From Planctomycetia bacterium (GTDB lineage Bacteria; Planctomycetota; UBA1135; UBA2386): a stretch of 38,236 nt of DNA. The translations under genes and the position numbers were made by a program. How positions within the stretch are numbered: position 1 is the first letter of the stretch; each line of letters opens with the position of its first letter. Location of the stretch: the NCBI GenBank assembly GCA_005776365.1, contig SXPK01000004.1, positions 1 to 38,236 on the forward strand. Direction: 5' to 3'. The notes under the pieces are model-generated. The model was not told the DNA's origin. It ran no database searches and saw only the letters and a list, made by a program, of their open reading frames with translations. Of the stretch, positions 26,987 to 36,363 are shown piece by piece.

Positions 26987-28654
26987 TCAGAACAGCGTCG
27001 TCGTGAACGCGCCGCTGGACGCGAAGCCGAAGGGGCCGTTGGGGTCGAACACCAGCCACTGCCCGTAAATCGGCGCGCCGGCCAAGAACGCATCGTTCGG
27101 GATCGGCAGGCGCAAAGACTGGTAACCGTCGCCTGAGTTCTTCGCGATCGTGAAGCCAGGGATGAACGTGGTCGAGGCCGGGGTCAGGCCGATGTAGACG
27201 TTCTGGCCAAGGGCTTGGAAGGGCACCGGGGCAGGCGCGAAGTCGAGGACGAACATCGCCAGCGTGCCGGCGAGCGCCTTGTCGAGTCCGATCGAGAACT
27301 TGCTGTTGCCGAGATAGGCAGGCGTCGCCCCGACAGCTTCTGGGATCAGGCCGCCGGAACCGGCGGTGCCGACGCCATAGAGCAAGGGAACGCGCGTGCT
27401 CTCGGACCACAGGTGCGGACGGTCGAACGGCGGTTGGCCGAGTTGTACGCGTGGGTCCGTCAGCGAGTTCATGAACGCGACGAGGTTGGGGATCACCAAC
27501 GGTCCCATGCCGCCAATCGACACGGCGAGGCCAGTGACCGCCGGATCAACCGGCGTGAAGCCGCCGCCACCTTGCGAGTAGGTGACCATCACGCTCGTCA
27601 GGTCTGGCGCGCTGCCGTTGTGGAAGTAAGGCGCGCGCAGTCCGACGTTGCGCAGGCCCGGAGTCTTGAAGCTCGCGTCATCCCACGCATTGCCCGTGAT
27701 CGCCATCCGGCCGGAATCCTCGCTAGCCCGGCGCAGGCCCAACTGGAACATGCTCGGGAACGAGTTGCTCGGAGTCGGGTCGATGCCGACGACGTCCGTG
27801 TGGCAGAAGTTGCAGCCGAGCGTGATGAACGCGCTGCGGCCCGCGATCTCTTGCGGCGTCAACGTCCCGAGGCCGGCGTTGAAGATGTCGAACGGCGATT
27901 GGTCCGCGATCAGCGTCCGCTCGTAGGCCGCGATGGCGAAGATGATGCGCTCGACGGTGACGCCGCCGGGGCCATAGGTCGCGTCAAACAGTTGGGTGTA
28001 GGTTTGGCCCGCGACGAAGGCCGCGAGATTCGCCGGCAACTGGTCAGCAAGCGCCAGCGGCTCGAGGTTGGCGATGTCCGTCGCGATCGCTTGCCATGGC
28101 CGGCCGATGTGGCTCATCTCGACGTCGCTGACGGGCGGCCCCGCGATCTGGCTTTCCAGCGCGGCCGAGTAGGGCAGCGACACGAGCCCCGTCGCCGGGT
28201 CGGTGAACGCATCCGTTGCGCGCCCGTCCCAGAACAGCACGCTTTCGTAAGCGGCGTTGATGACCGGTGGAGCGCGGCGCTTCGTCGATTGCGGACGCGC
28301 GCCGAATATCGCATCGCCCAGTTGATTGCCAAAAGCGTCCTGGCGAACCACGCCGGGCGAACCGTGGATGTCGTCGGGGCCGCCGAACACGCCATCAGCG
28401 CCTGGATGCGTTGCGTTCGTCGAACGCGGGTCGGTGCCGCCGTGGCCGAAGATGTGGCACGTTCCGCATGCCATCGTGCGGTCCGCGGAGAGTTGTTCAT
28501 CCCAGAACAGCGCCTTGCCGAGCAGTTCCTTCTGTGGGGTGTTCGGATTGCCAGGCGGCGTCGGGACCGGCGGGAAGAACGTCTGTGCCTGAGCCGCTTG
28601 CGTGACCGCAAGGATGGCTACAGCGACGAGACTGAGTCGCAGAGGAGTTTGCAT
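26987..28654 (-). CDS. Di-haem cytochrome c peroxidase/MauG-family protein with planctomycete C-terminal module (copy 1)
   Basis: 555 residues. Signal peptide MQTPLRLSLVAVAILAVTQAAQA. Two haem c sites: CGTCH at 63-67 and CNFCH at 281-285, preceded by PQKELLGKALFWDEQLS and followed by LRNVGLRAPYFHNGS, all typical of the bacterial CcpA/MauG family, periplasmic enzymes that reduce peroxide or oxidise protein residues. Residues about 440-555 are an extra domain ending in PIYGQWLVFDPNGPFGFASS, shared with the CHRD protein and copy 2. Start ATG 28654 begins the signal sequence; frame further upstream is not protein-like. Downstream of copy 2 by 152 bp on the same strand. Likely oxidant-linked exported enzyme. 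Confidence 0.92.
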   Translation of the reverse strand: MQTPLRLSLVAVAILAVTQAAQAQTFFPPVPTPPGNPNTPQKELLGKALFWDEQLSADRTMACGTCHIFGHGGTDPRSTNATHPGADGVFGGPDDIHGSPGVVRQDAFGNQLGDAIFGARPQSTKRRAPPVINAAYESVLFWDGRATDAFTDPATGLVSLPYSAALESQIAGPPVSDVEMSHIGRPWQAIATDIANLEPLALADQLPANLAAFVAGQTYTQLFDATYGPGGVTVERIIFAIAAYERTLIADQSPFDIFNAGLGTLTPQEIAGRSAFITLGCNFCHTDVVGIDPTPSNSFPSMFQLGLRRASEDSGRMAITGNAWDDASFKTPGLRNVGLRAPYFHNGSAPDLTSVMVTYSQGGGGFTPVDPAVTGLAVSIGGMGPLVIPNLVAFMNSLTDPRVQLGQPPFDRPHLWSESTRVPLLYGVGTAGSGGLIPEAVGATPAYLGNSKFSIGLDKALAGTLAMFVLDFAPAPVPFQALGQNVYIGLTPASTTFIPGFTIAKNSGDGYQSLRLPIPNDAFLAGAPIYGQWLVFDPNGPFGFASSGAFTTTLF

Positions 28655-28806
28655 CGGGATGTGCGCGGGGCCAGGACCCACTAGGTTCGGCAGTCGCGAG
28701 GGCTGCGTCAACCGGGCCTTTTGCTCCGTGTCATGGGGGCTATTGGAACCAAGTAGGACGCTGCGGTCGGTTCGATGAGTTCCCTTCGACAGAATATCCC
28801 AGCCCA

Positions 28807-30462
28807 TTAGAAGACGACGGCGGTGAAGGTCGCGGATGAGACAAAGCCGCCAGGGCCGTTCGGGTCGGCGAAGAACCACTGCCCGTAGAGGCGCAACCCG
28901 ATCAAGAAGGGGTCCGGAGGAACCTCGAGGACCTTCGAGGCATACCACTTCCCATCTGCCGCCTCCCGAGTCTTGCCGCAGCCATAGAAGCGCATCTGCA
29001 ACCTGGCGAGGTAGCTCGGATGACCGAGCAGGAGCCCCGGCACCGGGAGGCGTGCAAAGTCGAGGAACAGGCTGTGCTCGACGTTTGGTGGCACGTTCTC
29101 GGCGGCGACCGTGAAGAAGCGGTTGCCGTGATATGGCGGCGACAGCGCGATCACTTGCGGCGAATAGCGGCTGCCCCCGGACGTTGGCGCGCCGATGCGC
29201 GTTGGCACGTTTGGGCCCTCGGTCCAAAGTCGGGGACGGTCGAAGGGTGGTTCGGAGCTTTCGACGCGCGGATCGGTGAGGCACTGCAAGAACGCGATCA
29301 GGTCGTCTTGGTCCTGCTCCGACAGTTGCCCACGGATGGCTGCGACGAGCGGGTCGATGCCTGGGCCGTAATCGCCGCCGCGGTTGTAGAAGTCGAGCAC
29401 CGAGCGCAACGTCGGCAGCCCACCGTTGTGCATGTATGGGGGGCGCAGCGCGACGTTGCGCAGCCCTGGCACCTTGAACTTGCCCAGATCATCCGGCGCG
29501 TGGGTGACGCTGTGGCGACCGACGTCCTCATCGATCGGGCGGACCCCGGTGCGACGGAAATCATTGGCCGCCGGGTGCTCATGTGATTCGAGGTCGGAAT
29601 GGCAGGCGGCGCAGTGGCGCTCGAACACCTCGTGGCCGCGCAAGGCTGCTTCGGGCAACTGCTGAACGCCGACGAGGGCAAGGTCGAGCAGCGATTGGTC
29701 CGAGATCAGCGTGCGCTGGTAGGACGCGAGCGCCATCGCAACGCGCGCTACATCGATGCGCGGGCTGCCGAACACGGCCGTGAACAGTTGCTCGTAGTTC
29801 CGGTTGCGCAAGAAGGCGGCCAGGTCAGGCGGAACCTCCGAGGCCAGCGCGAGCGGCCGCATCTCGCCGATCGCGCGCGCGACCAGATCCCAGGTGCGGC
29901 CGAGGTGCGCCATCTTGCTCGGGTCGATGGGCGAGTAGCTGGCCTCTGATTCCAGCGCGGCATACTCGGGCAGCAGCAGCTGCTTGGTCTCCGGATCGTG
30001 AAAGGACGAACCCGCGGAGCCATCCCACATGAGTTCGGTCTCGTAGGCGGCATTGATCACCGGCAGCGCGCGTCGCCGCGTCACCTGCGGGCGAAGCCCA
30101 AATGCCTGGCTGGGCCGGTAGTCACCGTCCTTGGCGTGCTGCACGACGCCCGCAGAACCACGTGCATCGTCAGCGGTGCCGAACGCCCCGTCAGCACCCG
30201 GGTGCGTCGCGTCGATTGCGCGCGGATCGCAACCGCCGTGGTCATGGCGATGGCAGGTGCCACAGGCGACGGTGCGCGTGGACGACAGCTGTTCGTCCCA
30301 GAACAACGCCTTGCCAAGCAATGCGCGCTCGACCGTCGTCGGGTTCTCAGGTGGCGCCGGCGGCGCTGGCATGTAGGCCGGTTGATGCGGCGGGAACGCT
30401 TGCGCGAACGCTGTCGACGACAGCGCCAACGCGGCTGCCATGAGCCTCGAGCGTCCCTGCAT
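28807..30462 (-). CDS. Di-haem cytochrome c peroxidase/MauG-family protein with planctomycete C-terminal module (copy 2)
   Basis: 551 residues. Signal peptide MQGRSRLMAAALALSSTAFAQA. Haem c sites CGTCH at 67-71 and CAACH at 284-288, with GKALFWDEQLS and KVPGLRNVALRPPYMHNGG around them. The C-terminal ~110 residues end in LYGQWFFADPNGPGGFVSS, like copy 1. Proline-rich linker PPHQPAYMPAPPAPPENP follows the signal. The two copies are clear paralogues in tandem, and their divergence suggests an old duplication with separate partners. A TTGACG hexamer at 28706-28711 (minus) in the gap might be a -35 for copy 1, but no good -10 is seen. Confidence 0.92.
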   Translation of the reverse strand: MQGRSRLMAAALALSSTAFAQAFPPHQPAYMPAPPAPPENPTTVERALLGKALFWDEQLSSTRTVACGTCHRHDHGGCDPRAIDATHPGADGAFGTADDARGSAGVVQHAKDGDYRPSQAFGLRPQVTRRRALPVINAAYETELMWDGSAGSSFHDPETKQLLLPEYAALESEASYSPIDPSKMAHLGRTWDLVARAIGEMRPLALASEVPPDLAAFLRNRNYEQLFTAVFGSPRIDVARVAMALASYQRTLISDQSLLDLALVGVQQLPEAALRGHEVFERHCAACHSDLESHEHPAANDFRRTGVRPIDEDVGRHSVTHAPDDLGKFKVPGLRNVALRPPYMHNGGLPTLRSVLDFYNRGGDYGPGIDPLVAAIRGQLSEQDQDDLIAFLQCLTDPRVESSEPPFDRPRLWTEGPNVPTRIGAPTSGGSRYSPQVIALSPPYHGNRFFTVAAENVPPNVEHSLFLDFARLPVPGLLLGHPSYLARLQMRFYGCGKTREAADGKWYASKVLEVPPDPFLIGLRLYGQWFFADPNGPGGFVSSATFTAVVF

Positions 30463-30675
30463 TGCCAGTCCGAGTTGCGAGTCCGAGTGAAGTCAGCCGT
30501 CCGCGCAAAACGTGTTCACGTTCGCGGCCGAGGGTGCGGAACCTTGCCCAGTTGCGCGAGATCCGTCAAGGCCACCAAAAGCCCGTGCGAAGGAGCCATT
30601 GCGACCAATTCGCGGTCGAGCGAATCCGAGGACATGCGCTGCGCAACCACGATGCGCTGGCGCGACGTATTGGAC

Positions 30676-31578
30676 TCACTTTCGCGGGGACTCGTGCCAA
30701 TCGGCGGTGACTTCACACCACATCGCGAGACCCGCGCATGTTGCGAAATCTGCATAGCGCCGCGCAAACCAGGCGTCGTTTGGCGCAGTCGCGCGGCCGA
30801 GGATCGTGGCCATCTGCGCGCGGCACCATGAGTCGAGCGCGAGGTCGTCGTAGCGTCCGAGCAGTCGCAGCGCCTGTCCCGCCGCGTAAGGCCCGAAGCC
30901 GCGCAAGGCGAGCAGCCGCTTGCGCGTCATCGTGGTGTCACACGACGGATTCGCGAAGTGCGCGTCGTCGAGCGTGCCGTCTGCGAATGCGCGCGCGAGT
31001 TGTGCGCACGCATCGGCTCGGTAGCCGGCGCGCACGACGTCGCGGTAGAACGCTGGTTCACGCGCGCATTGCGCCGCAGTCGGGAACGCGCGCAATCCGT
31101 CGGGCGCGTCGTCGCCGATCGCATCGACGAGCTTCTTCGTCATCGACGTCGTCGCGGCCCAGGTGCAGTTCGTGGTGAACAGGATCTTCAGCAGATCTTC
31201 GAACAGCGCCGCCGAGCGCAGCAGGCGACCGCCGCCACGGCGCGCGACCCAGTCGAACCGAGGCTTGCTCTTGCACATCGCCCAGAACGGCGCGAGGTCT
31301 TCGTCCAGTCGCAGCATGTGCACGATCTGCCGCCTCGCTTCGGCGACGTCGCGCGCGGCGAGCCGACGCGCGGCAACGAGCCGGACCGAGATCGACGCGC
31401 GCGCTTGCCGGACGTGCGCGGCGACCACCTGTCGGTGCAGGCGCAACGGCACGCTCCATTCGCCGCGCGCTTCGTCCCAGCGGTGCGGCGGCAGGTGGAT
31501 CCAGCCGTGTCCGTGCAGCGTGAGTCCGAGTTCGAACGGCTGCTCCACTGCGAGGGTCGTGCGCGTCGCTTGCGGCAT
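30676..31578 (-). CDS. HhH-GPD DNA glycosylase (3-methyladenine/OGG-like)
   Basis: 300 residues. The helix-hairpin-helix is at 222-240, LLALRGFGPYAAGQALRLL, and the catalytic Asp249 is in DDLALDSW, the standard HhH-GPD arrangement that excises damaged bases in the AlkA/OGG group. The N-terminal ~100 residues have the beta-rich AlkA/OGG-like start (AVEQPFELGLTLHGHGW). No iron-sulphur cluster cysteines follow. ATG 31578 was chosen since a longer start would overlap the divergent Dus gene. No lysine two residues away in the usual K/D pair is visible, so probably monofunctional. Divergent from Dus with 61 bp between starts. Confidence 0.82.
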   Translation of the reverse strand: MPQATRTTLAVEQPFELGLTLHGHGWIHLPPHRWDEARGEWSVPLRLHRQVVAAHVRQARASISVRLVAARRLAARDVAEARRQIVHMLRLDEDLAPFWAMCKSKPRFDWVARRGGGRLLRSAALFEDLLKILFTTNCTWAATTSMTKKLVDAIGDDAPDGLRAFPTAAQCAREPAFYRDVVRAGYRADACAQLARAFADGTLDDAHFANPSCDTTMTRKRLLALRGFGPYAAGQALRLLGRYDDLALDSWCRAQMATILGRATAPNDAWFARRYADFATCAGLAMWCEVTADWHESPRK

Positions 31579-31639
31579 TGCGGCAGCAGACCACGCGGCC
31601 CCTTGCGGCGACAGCGTGGAGCGGCGACGGTGTCGCCAG

Positions 31640-32701
31640 ATGCAGCCCATCCGCCCGCTCTCGATCGGCGACGTGCGCGTCGGCATGCCGGCAGTGCAGG
31701 CCGCGCTCTCGGGCTACTCCGACCTACCGATGCGGCTCGTCGCGCGCGAGCATGGCGCGAGCTACGCGCTGCACGAAGTCGTGCTCGACGAGATCGTGCT
31801 CAAGAAGGGCAAGTTGCAGAGTCAGATCCTCGATGTGCCCGAGCAGGATCACCCGGTCGGCGGTCAGTTGATGGGCACGATGCCAGAGACCTTCGCAGCC
31901 GCGGCGAAGAAGCTCGTGCAGGCTGGCTTCGACGTCGTCGACATCAACTTCGGTTGCCCGGTCAACAAGGTGCTTGGTCGCTGTCGCGGCGGCTACCTCC
32001 TGCAGCAGCCAGATGACGCGCTCGCGCTCGTCGATGCGGTGCTGGAGGCAGTGCAAGGCGACGCTCCTGTCACGCTGAAGATGCGTCGCGGCTACGACGA
32101 CTCGGAGGCGAGCGAGCGCAACTTCTGGACGATCTTCGAAGGCGCGTTTGCGCGCGGTGTAGCTGCGATCACCGTGCACCCGCGAACCGTGGTGCAGAAG
32201 TACGTGGGGCCGAGCCGGTGGGAGTTTCTCGCCAAGGTCAAGCGTCGCGCCGGCACGCTGAAGGTGATCGGCAGCGGCGACTTGTTCTCGGCGTTCGACG
32301 TCGTGCGGATGTTGCGAGAAACCGGCGTCGATGGCGTCACCGTCGCGCGCGGCTGCATCGGCAATCCCTTCGTGTTCGGTCAGGTGAGCGCGCTGCTCGA
32401 GGGCCGGGAGCCGATGCGACCGTCGCCGCGCGCGATCGGCAGCGCGCTCTTGCGGCATGTCGAGCTGGCGCGCGAACACTACGGTGCGCGATGGCTGTCG
32501 TCCTTGCGGACGCACGCGATCAAGTATGCGCAATACCACGATGACCCGGTGCCTGCGCGCAACGCGATGGTGGCCGCGCGTGACGAGCGGCAGTTGCTGC
32601 AGGTCGTCGAGAATCTGTTCTTCGCTCGCGCCGACGCCGATGCATCGCGGCCGCTGTCGCCCGCCGACGCGGTCGTTCCTGCGATGTCGATGTCGGAGTG
32701 A
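31640..32701 (+). CDS. tRNA-dihydrouridine synthase family protein
   Basis: 353 residues, FMN-binding TIM barrel that reduces uridines in the tRNA D-loop. VDINFGCPVNKV at 100-111 holds the active-site GCP cysteine (Cys106). TVHPRTVVQKYVGPSRW and VIGSGDLFSAFDVVRMLRETGVDGVTVARG bind FMN as in the family. It differs from typical DusB: the stretch after GCP reads LGRCRGGYLL rather than the usual K-x-GxGAALL. Start ATG 31640 is the first plausible start after the divergent glycosylase. It is followed by a uridylyltransferase gene 26 bp later, so the three plus-strand genes likely share a transcript. Confidence 0.9.
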   Translation: MQPIRPLSIGDVRVGMPAVQAALSGYSDLPMRLVAREHGASYALHEVVLDEIVLKKGKLQSQILDVPEQDHPVGGQLMGTMPETFAAAAKKLVQAGFDVVDINFGCPVNKVLGRCRGGYLLQQPDDALALVDAVLEAVQGDAPVTLKMRRGYDDSEASERNFWTIFEGAFARGVAAITVHPRTVVQKYVGPSRWEFLAKVKRRAGTLKVIGSGDLFSAFDVVRMLRETGVDGVTVARGCIGNPFVFGQVSALLEGREPMRPSPRAIGSALLRHVELAREHYGARWLSSLRTHAIKYAQYHDDPVPARNAMVAARDERQLLQVVENLFFARADADASRPLSPADAVVPAMSMSE

Positions 32702-32727
32702 GCGATGCAAACCGCCGAGGAGCCCGC

Positions 32728-33768
32728 GTGAGCGAACCTTGCTGGGAGCAGCGCTGGCATCCATTCCGCCAGCAATGGGTCATCGTCGCTGCGCATCGCC
32801 AAGAACGGCCGTGGCTCGGCGAACGCGACTCTGCGCCAGCACCTGCGTCGCGCCTTCCCCAGCACGATCCTGCGTGCACCTTCTGTCCGCGCAATGCGCG
32901 CGTCTTGGGCGCCATCAACCCTGACTACCGCGGTGTGTTCGTGTTCGACAACGACAAGCCGTGCGTCGGCGCCGCTGCGCCCCTAGGCCTCGCCGCGCCG
33001 CCACCAGGCTATCGCAGCAGTCCTGCGCGCGGCGTCGCGCGCGTCGTGTCGTTTTCCGAACGCCATGACCTTCATCCGGCGCGGGCTGACGCTTTTGCGA
33101 TGGACCGCGTGCTCGCTTGCTTGCAGGAGCAGTATCGCGAGCTGTCGCGCCGCGATGACGTCGCTCACGTGCTGATGTTCGAGAATCGCGGCGAGGCTGT
33201 CGGGGTGTCGAATCCTCATCCCCACGGCCAGATTTACGCGACCAACTTCGTGTTCGAGACGATTGCGCGAGAACGGGAAGCGTGCCGCGAACGGTTTGAC
33301 GCGACGGGTCGTTCGCTTTGGGAGGACGTCGTGCGGACCGAGTTGCAGGACGGCAGACGCGTGCTCATGGAGAACGCCGACGCGATTTCCTTCCTGCCAT
33401 GGTTCGCTCGTTATGCCTACGAAACCTACGTCGGGCCCAAGCGTGCCGTCCACAGCGTCGCGGATCTGGACGACACGGAACGGATGGCCTTGGCCCAGGC
33501 ACTGCATGCCACCATCGTGCGATTCGACAATCTGTGGCAGCAGCCGTTTCCCTACGTGATGGCCTTGCATCAGGCCCCGACGGACGGCGAGCGCTGCGAT
33601 GGATTTGGCTTCCACGTCGAGTTCCATCCGCCGATGCGCAAGCCAGGCTTGCGCAAGTTTCTCGCCGGCCCCGAGATTGGCGGCGGCAACTTTCTGGCCG
33701 ATACGGCCCCAGAGCAGTCGGCGATCGAACTGCGCGCCGTTCCTGCCGCACACTACGACCCTTCGTGA
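32728..33768 (+). CDS. galT: Galactose-1-phosphate uridylyltransferase-like (HIT superfamily)
   Basis: 346 residues. Active-site [11 protein letters not shown] with His164, His166 and Gln168, zinc-site CTFC (Cys50, Cys53) and the ERHDLH segment with His113 follow the GalT family, including numbering close to E. coli. GalT swaps UMP between UDP-glucose and a sugar-1-phosphate through a uridylylated histidine. GTG 32728 is preferred: GAGGAG ends 5 nt before it. A GTG at 32698 overlapping the Dus stop is also in frame. Its stop overlaps the kinase start (GTGA at 33765-33768), so the two are translationally coupled. The partner kinase hints at L-arabinose as a possible alternative substrate. Confidence 0.92.
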   Translation: MSEPCWEQRWHPFRQQWVIVAAHRQERPWLGERDSAPAPASRLPQHDPACTFCPRNARVLGAINPDYRGVFVFDNDKPCVGAAAPLGLAAPPPGYRSSPARGVARVVSFSERHDLHPARADAFAMDRVLACLQEQYRELSRRDDVAHVLMFENRGEAVGVSNPHPHGQIYATNFVFETIAREREACRERFDATGRSLWEDVVRTELQDGRRVLMENADAISFLPWFARYAYETYVGPKRAVHSVADLDDTERMALAQALHATIVRFDNLWQQPFPYVMALHQAPTDGERCDGFGFHVEFHPPMRKPGLRKFLAGPEIGGGNFLADTAPEQSAIELRAVPAAHYDPS

Positions 33769-35225
33769 ACCACTTCACTGCGTCTGCGCTGCCCGACGAG
33801 GGCTCCGGCTGTCTCTACTTGTTTCAGCTCGTCGACCGCGCCGTACCTGACTACTTCGCGCCGGATCGGCACGTCACCGTCGCACGCGCGCCCGGTCGCA
33901 TCGACGTGATGGGCGGCATCGCCGACTACTCGGGTTCACTCGTGCTGCAGATGCCGACGTCGGAGGCCGCATGTGTCGCGGTGCAAGACCGCGACGACGA
34001 ACTGGTCTGCGTGTGGTCGCCGTCCCGCGATGATTCTCGCTCTCAGATCGTGAAGTGGGGGATGGGCGACCTTGGCTTGCGCGACCGCCACATCGACCTT
34101 GCCGTCGCCGGCATGCTGTTGCGATCCGTTCCGCGCGATCGTTGGACGTGTTATGTGCTCGGCGCGTTGTTGATGCTCGCGGAGGCCAAGGGGTTGCGCA
34201 TCACCAAGGGGCTCGCGCTGTTGCTGCACAGCGACGTGCCGGAGGGCAAGGGAGTCGGTTCGTCCGCGGCCATCACGGTCGCGACGATGCGCGCGCTGGC
34301 GGCGCACTTCGGCATCGCGCTGACCGGTGTGGAGCTTGCGCTCTTGTGCCAGCGGGTCGAGAACGAGATCGCAAAGGCGCCGTGCGGCGTGATGGATCCG
34401 ATGGCCGTTGCCTGCGGCAAGGCCAACGAACTGATGGCGCTGCGTTGTCAGCCATGCGAGCCCGAGGACAGCGTCGCGTTGCCAGAAGCCATGGAGATCG
34501 TCGGCATCGACAGCGGCGTCCGCCATGCAGTGACCGACAGCAGCTACGGCGACGTGCGGGCCGCGGCGGCGATGGGCGCGCGCATGCTGCTCGACCTGCG
34601 CGGCATCGGCGTGCACGACTCTGGCCTGCAGCGATGGGGCGAGGGCGACCCGTGGCGGGGGTATCTCGCCAACTGCCCAGCCGACGAGTGGCGTCAGCGA
34701 TGGGACGACAAACTGCCTTCCTCGATGCTCGGCGCTGAATTCGTGCATCGTTACGGCGGCCACGCCGACCGGCATGCCAAGGTCGACGAGCAGCGCCACT
34801 ATCCGGTGCGGGCCGCTACGCGGCATCCGATCGAGGAGAACGCACGCGCCGAACGGTTCCGCGCGATCCTGCAAGACGGGGCTGCGGGCGACAACGAGCG
34901 CATGGAGCTTGGCGACTTGATGCACGCATCGCACCGCAGTTACACCGCGTGCGGTCTCGGCCATGCGAGCACCGACTACCTCGTTGAACAGGCGCGAATG
35001 CGCCGTGACAAGGCGGGCTTGCTCTACGGCGCGCGCGTGACTGGAGCCGGCAGCGGCGGCACGGTTGCGTTGCTCGGAAAGCGTGTGCACGTTTGGCACG
35101 AGGCCTTGCGCATCAAGAAGGCGCTGCTCGAAGCCACCGGCCATTCGGCGATCATCTTTCGCTACTCGTCGCATGGCGCGATGCCCTTTGGCTGGATCCG
35201 ACTGTCGCCGAAGCCCACTGCCTGA
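33765..35225 (+). CDS. GHMP sugar kinase related to plant L-arabinokinase (ARA1)/galactokinase
   Basis: 486 residues from GTG 33765, overlapping the GalT-like gene. [18 protein letters not shown] at 40-57 replaces the galactokinase GEHTDY signature with the GGIADYSG form that I know from the kinase half of plant ARA1. [12 protein letters not shown] at 158-169 is the ATP-binding motif 2; APCGVMDPM with Asp211 is the catalytic-base segment; [13 protein letters not shown] near the C-terminus is motif 3. The order is that of the GHMP family, which phosphorylates small sugars at C1. The family may be annotated galactokinase; the ARA1-like signature suggests L-arabinose or galactose. Cytosolic. Confidence 0.9.
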   Translation: MNHFTASALPDEGSGCLYLFQLVDRAVPDYFAPDRHVTVARAPGRIDVMGGIADYSGSLVLQMPTSEAACVAVQDRDDELVCVWSPSRDDSRSQIVKWGMGDLGLRDRHIDLAVAGMLLRSVPRDRWTCYVLGALLMLAEAKGLRITKGLALLLHSDVPEGKGVGSSAAITVATMRALAAHFGIALTGVELALLCQRVENEIAKAPCGVMDPMAVACGKANELMALRCQPCEPEDSVALPEAMEIVGIDSGVRHAVTDSSYGDVRAAAAMGARMLLDLRGIGVHDSGLQRWGEGDPWRGYLANCPADEWRQRWDDKLPSSMLGAEFVHRYGGHADRHAKVDEQRHYPVRAATRHPIEENARAERFRAILQDGAAGDNERMELGDLMHASHRSYTACGLGHASTDYLVEQARMRRDKAGLLYGARVTGAGSGGTVALLGKRVHVWHEALRIKKALLEATGHSAIIFRYSSHGAMPFGWIRLSPKPTA

Positions 35226-35285
35226 CTGGCTCTGCTCCGCATTGGCGTTGCGCAGCGAAGGGAGCGACAGGTTGCTTAGGTCAGC

Positions 35286-35291
35286 TAAGGT
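35286..35291 (+). promoter_or_regulatory. Putative -10 box of the anchored-protein gene
   Basis: TAAGGT is 7 nt before GTG 35299, with GCGACA (4 of 6 bases of TTGACA) at 35264-35269, 16 bp upstream. Supports independent, leaderless transcription of this gene. Confidence 0.4.
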
Positions 35292-35298
35292 CAATGGT

Positions 35299-36024
35299 GT
35301 GAGCGAAGCCCACGTCAGCCCGCCGCCGACCCCGCAGCCGAAGTTGCGTCCCCGCCGCCGACCGTTCGTGTCGCGGCCATTTGCGCTCATTGCCGCAGTC
35401 GGTTCGGTGCTCGCGTCCTTTGGTCTGCACGAGGCCGCGCCCTCGCTTGCGCTTTCGTATCAGGCGCGCATGGCGGACCTGCAAGGTCGCAACACGATCG
35501 CCCAGCGCGGCTTTGTGGGTGAGGCAGGTGCGCTGCACGAGGAGATCCGTCGCCTTGCGATGGGCCTCGATCGCGCGGCGCGCAGCACGGCGTCGATACA
35601 GCAACTGCCGCCGCTCGATTCGCAGCGCGTCGTGATGCCAATGGACGCGGTGTTGTATGCCGACGAGGTCGCTCGCTTCGCAACCAGCCACTTCGACGAG
35701 GCGTCGATGAAAGAAGCTCTGCTTCGACATGGTCATCCCGCTGCGGTCGCTGCGGTTGCGTGGCTGCAGGAACAGGACTACTGGAACATCGATGCCTGCG
35801 TCGCTGCGTGCAGGGTGCAGGGTCTGCTTGCATCGCTGACCGGCATTGATGGTCTGCAGGCCGAAGAACCCTTCGCTGATCCCGACGAGCCCGCGGTGCG
35901 TCGCTTTCGCGCGGTCGCCACTGCCTGGCGCCGGATCCTCGAGCGTCATGCGCGCGACGCATCGTCGTTCGCGGCTCTGTTGGTGTTGACCAAACGCGGC
36001 AAGCCGCTGGAGAGGAAGGATTGA
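35299..36024 (+). CDS. Membrane-anchored or exported protein of unknown function
   Basis: 241 residues starting at GTG. A Pro/Arg-rich cytosolic N-terminus (SEAHVSPPPTPQPKLRPRRRP) precedes one hydrophobic segment (FALIAAVGSVLASFGL, about 29-44). The rest is helical with Ala/Arg/Glu-rich stretches, including QARMADLQGRNTIAQRG and LQEQDYWNIDACVAACRVQGLLASL. I recognise no family; topology suggests an inner-membrane anchor with a periplasmic domain. It follows the kinase on the same strand after 73 bp, but a promoter-like element sits in between. Confidence 0.65.
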   Translation: MSEAHVSPPPTPQPKLRPRRRPFVSRPFALIAAVGSVLASFGLHEAAPSLALSYQARMADLQGRNTIAQRGFVGEAGALHEEIRRLAMGLDRAARSTASIQQLPPLDSQRVVMPMDAVLYADEVARFATSHFDEASMKEALLRHGHPAAVAAVAWLQEQDYWNIDACVAACRVQGLLASLTGIDGLQAEEPFADPDEPAVRRFRAVATAWRRILERHARDASSFAALLVLTKRGKPLERKD

Positions 36025-36067
36025 CTCGCCGTCGGGCGCTTCTCGATGCCTGCATCCGCCCGCGTTT

Positions 36068-36126
36068 GCCGGCGCATCGCCGATGCCTTGGCGCGAAGCG
36101 CCGGCTGGAAGTGAGGGCCTGAGGCC
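36068..36126 (+). terminator. Two nested/adjacent GC hairpins after the anchored-protein gene
   Basis: GCCGGCGC at 36068-36075 pairs with GCGCCGGC at 36098-36105; inside it, GGCGC (36090-36094) pairs with GCGCC (36098-36102). GGCC-TGA-GGCC at 36116-36126 is a third short hairpin. Candidate terminator region, without U-tract. Confidence 0.4.
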
Positions 36127-36197
36127 ACGCATGGCAGACGCCGCGCGCAAGGAGCGAATCGCGCTGCCTGGCACCGAACGATCCATGCTCGATGGCT

Positions 36198-36363
36198 TAG
36201 CAGCCCGTTGAAGAACGCATGCTGCCTGCGAGCGCGGCATCCGGGCCGATCTCTACGTCGTGCGCACTGCGTCGAATCCCTAGATTCGACTCCGTTCGCA
36301 CTCCTTGATCTCGACCCGGCAGCCACGCTCTCGGCGACACAGCCGTTCTTCAACGGGCTGCTA
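36198..36363. repeat. MITE-like inverted-repeat element A (166 bp)
   Basis: Perfect 20-bp terminal inverted repeats: 36198-36217 (starts TAGCAGCCCGTTG) and 36344-36363. The centre holds the palindrome GTCGAATC-CCTA-GATTCGAC (8-bp arms). Both ends are TA, as for elements that insert into TA dinucleotides. No coding capacity. It shares its last TA with element B. Confidence 0.8.

Noticed and set aside
27215-28684. 489-codon plus-strand ORF
   Set aside because: Antisense to the di-haem gene with two CXXCH sites.
30463-30675. Possible small gene between the peroxidase and the glycosylase
   Set aside because: Short frames on both strands lack a start context and any recognisable domain.
33936-35390. 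484-codon minus-strand ORF
   Set aside because: Antisense to the GHMP kinase; repetitive His/Arg/Gln composition typical of shadows.
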